Source of the DNA: Legionellales bacterium
Lineage (GTDB): Bacteria > Pseudomonadota > Gammaproteobacteria > PIVX01
DNA: 7,497 nucleotides
Direction: 5' to 3'
NCBI GenBank assembly: GCA_013215905.1
Contig: JABSQI010000077.1
Location: 1 to 7,497 of the forward strand
Part shown: positions 6,519-7,497 of the stretch, piece by piece
Position numbering within the stretch: the first letter of the stretch is position 1
Layout of the letters: each line of letters starts with the position of its first letter
The notes under the pieces: generated by a model
What the model was told of the DNA's origin: nothing
Database searches by the model: none
The model's input: the letters and a program-made list of their open reading frames with translations, nothing else
Translations under genes and position numbers: made by a program

Positions 6519-7496
6519 TTAATTTAATTTTGGTGATTTTATCATCGTATTACGATTAATCAATATCTTATTATATATTTTATAAAAAAGAATTGTAAAT
6601 GCTCCATTTCCAATAACATTTATAGAAGTAGTTACACAATCCAACATAATATATAAAGCAGTAATTAATGACAACATTACTGGTGTAAATCCCATATATT
6701 TTTCCAGTATAGGCAACATAACAAGAATACCTCCACCTGGGACCGAAGCAACCGCAAATTTTGCTATGACAAAATATACTACAAATATTAACAATGATTC
6801 TATATTAGGAATAGGTAACCCAAAAGTCTTCAAAATAGCTAGAGCAAAAATTGGTATAGCAATACAATCACCAATGAGATGAACGTTTACAGTAGCAGGT
6901 ATAATAAGCTTAGGGAAGTCACTATTATTTATATTTTTCTCACTTGCTACTAGAGTTAACGGTAAAGAAGCTATGCTAGACATAGTAATAAACCCAGTGA
7001 CCCCGGCAGGAATAATATTCTTTATAAATCTCAAAAAATTCGAAATATTGAATTTTGAAGCTATACCATATAGTAAAGAAACATATGTAATTTGGAATAT
7101 TATTATTAAAGCAAATATTGCTGCATAATTTTTTACGGATATATAAAGCATTTCATCATATTGTAATTTTAATATAAATCCAAATATAAATAATGGAATT
7201 ATAGGAATAAAGATTTTATATAAAAAAATGTTTACATATTTATCTAAGATAGCTGATATTTTTTTACTTATATTCTGGGAAACACAAGAGAAAACCAACC
7301 CTACTAGTAGACCTAAAAAAAGCATTTTTTCATTACTAACAATTTTAGGTAAAGTAACATTTATAGATGGCGATAATTTACTTATAAAATTAAAAGAATT
7401 AATTGAAACAAATTTATTATTAATAATTGAACTACTAAGTAAAACTGATGTTAATGTTGTTATAAAGTTAGATAATAATATTACTGGTAATATTAG
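6519..7496 (-). CDS. Dicarboxylate/amino acid:cation symporter (SDF/DAACS family), N-terminus beyond window
   Basis: This inner-membrane secondary transporter is read towards lower coordinates. 325 codons are visible, and the frame is open to the right edge with no stop, so the ATG at 7323-7325 is internal. The family usually has 400-430 residues, so about the first three helices are missing. Visible landmarks are a diverged hairpin 1 (MSSIASLPLTLVASEKN), a helix-7 region PATVNVHLIGDCI in place of PLGATINMDGTAL, hairpin 2 with VPGGGILVMLP, and helix 8 LDCVTTSINVIGNG. Known members take up glutamate, aspartate, C4-dicarboxylates or neutral amino acids with sodium or protons. Here helix 8 keeps the Asp and Asn equivalent to Asp394 and Asn401 of GltPh, but Arg397 is Thr and Asp405 is Asn, and NMDGT is absent. 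This argues against standard acidic amino acid transport and suggests a neutral substrate or changed ion coupling. It is convergent with the synthetase-like gene and probably in a separate unit. Confidence 0.85.
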   Translation of the reverse strand, partial: LILPVILLSNFITTLTSVLLSSSIINNKFVSINSFNFISKLSPSINVTLPKIVSNEKMLFLGLLVGLVFSCVSQNISKKISAILDKYVNIFLYKIFIPIIPLFIFGFILKLQYDEMLYISVKNYAAIFALIIIFQITYVSLLYGIASKFNISNFLRFIKNIIPAGVTGFITMSSIASLPLTLVASEKNINNSDFPKLIIPATVNVHLIGDCIAIPIFALAILKTFGLPIPNIESLLIFVVYFVIAKFAVASVPGGGILVMLPILEKYMGFTPVMLSLITALYIMLDCVTTSINVIGNGAFTILFYKIYNKILINRNTMIKSPKLN

Positions 7497-7497
7497 C

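Noticed and set aside
6544..6556. Palindrome ATCGTA-T-TACGAT as a terminator
   Set aside because: It lies within the 3' coding part of the transporter, has a one-base loop and lacks a proper U tract after it on either strand.
1..7497. CRISPR array, tRNA or rRNA genes
   Set aside because: No regularly spaced short repeats and no tRNA-like or rRNA-like segments were seen by eye on either strand.

Overview
The window is very AT-rich and carries decayed insertion-sequence remnants, homopolymer frameshifts, a patatin-type phospholipase with a long helical tail and Sel1-like repeats. This combination suggests the accessory genome of an intracellular or host-associated bacterium, of the Rickettsiales or Legionellales type. 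The taxon is inferred from composition and gene style only; no marker gene is present.

Layout, left to right. Bases 1-77 exactly repeat bases 6326-6402. They hold the last 16 codons and 3' flank of a second copy of the large gene at 4176-6377. Bases 78-560 (minus) are a decayed IS6-family transposase with one candidate terminal inverted repeat at 541-560. Bases 637-3700 (plus) hold a patatin-like phospholipase and two downstream reading frames. Comparison of an internal repeat of about 82 residues shows that these three frames were probably one gene of about 1021 codons, now split by two single-base losses. Bases about 3725-3918 (minus) are a broken IS200/IS605 TnpB fragment. Bases 4176-6377 (plus) encode a 733-residue protein joining an asparagine-synthetase/beta-lactam-synthetase-like ATP-pyrophosphatase domain to Sel1-like repeats. 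Bases 6403-6495 (minus) are a second, different IS6-like remnant. Bases 6519-7496 (minus) are most of a dicarboxylate/amino acid:cation symporter whose start lies beyond the right edge.

The two synthetase copies flank the patatin locus, and each has a different IS6-like remnant joined at the same base after its 3' end. The region therefore looks like a mobile-element-shaped island with a duplication. The patatin could act on host or bacterial lipids, the synthetase homologue could adenylate a carboxylate to form an amide or lactam, and the transporter could take up amino acids or dicarboxylates. Nothing in the sequence shows that the three work as one pathway. The most notable points are the patatin tail broken at two sites, one of which is a correctly phased A AAA AAA slippery heptamer; the synthetase-Sel1 fusion without a glutaminase cysteine; and the 77-base repeat, which is either the edge of a large duplication or an assembly-graph overlap.
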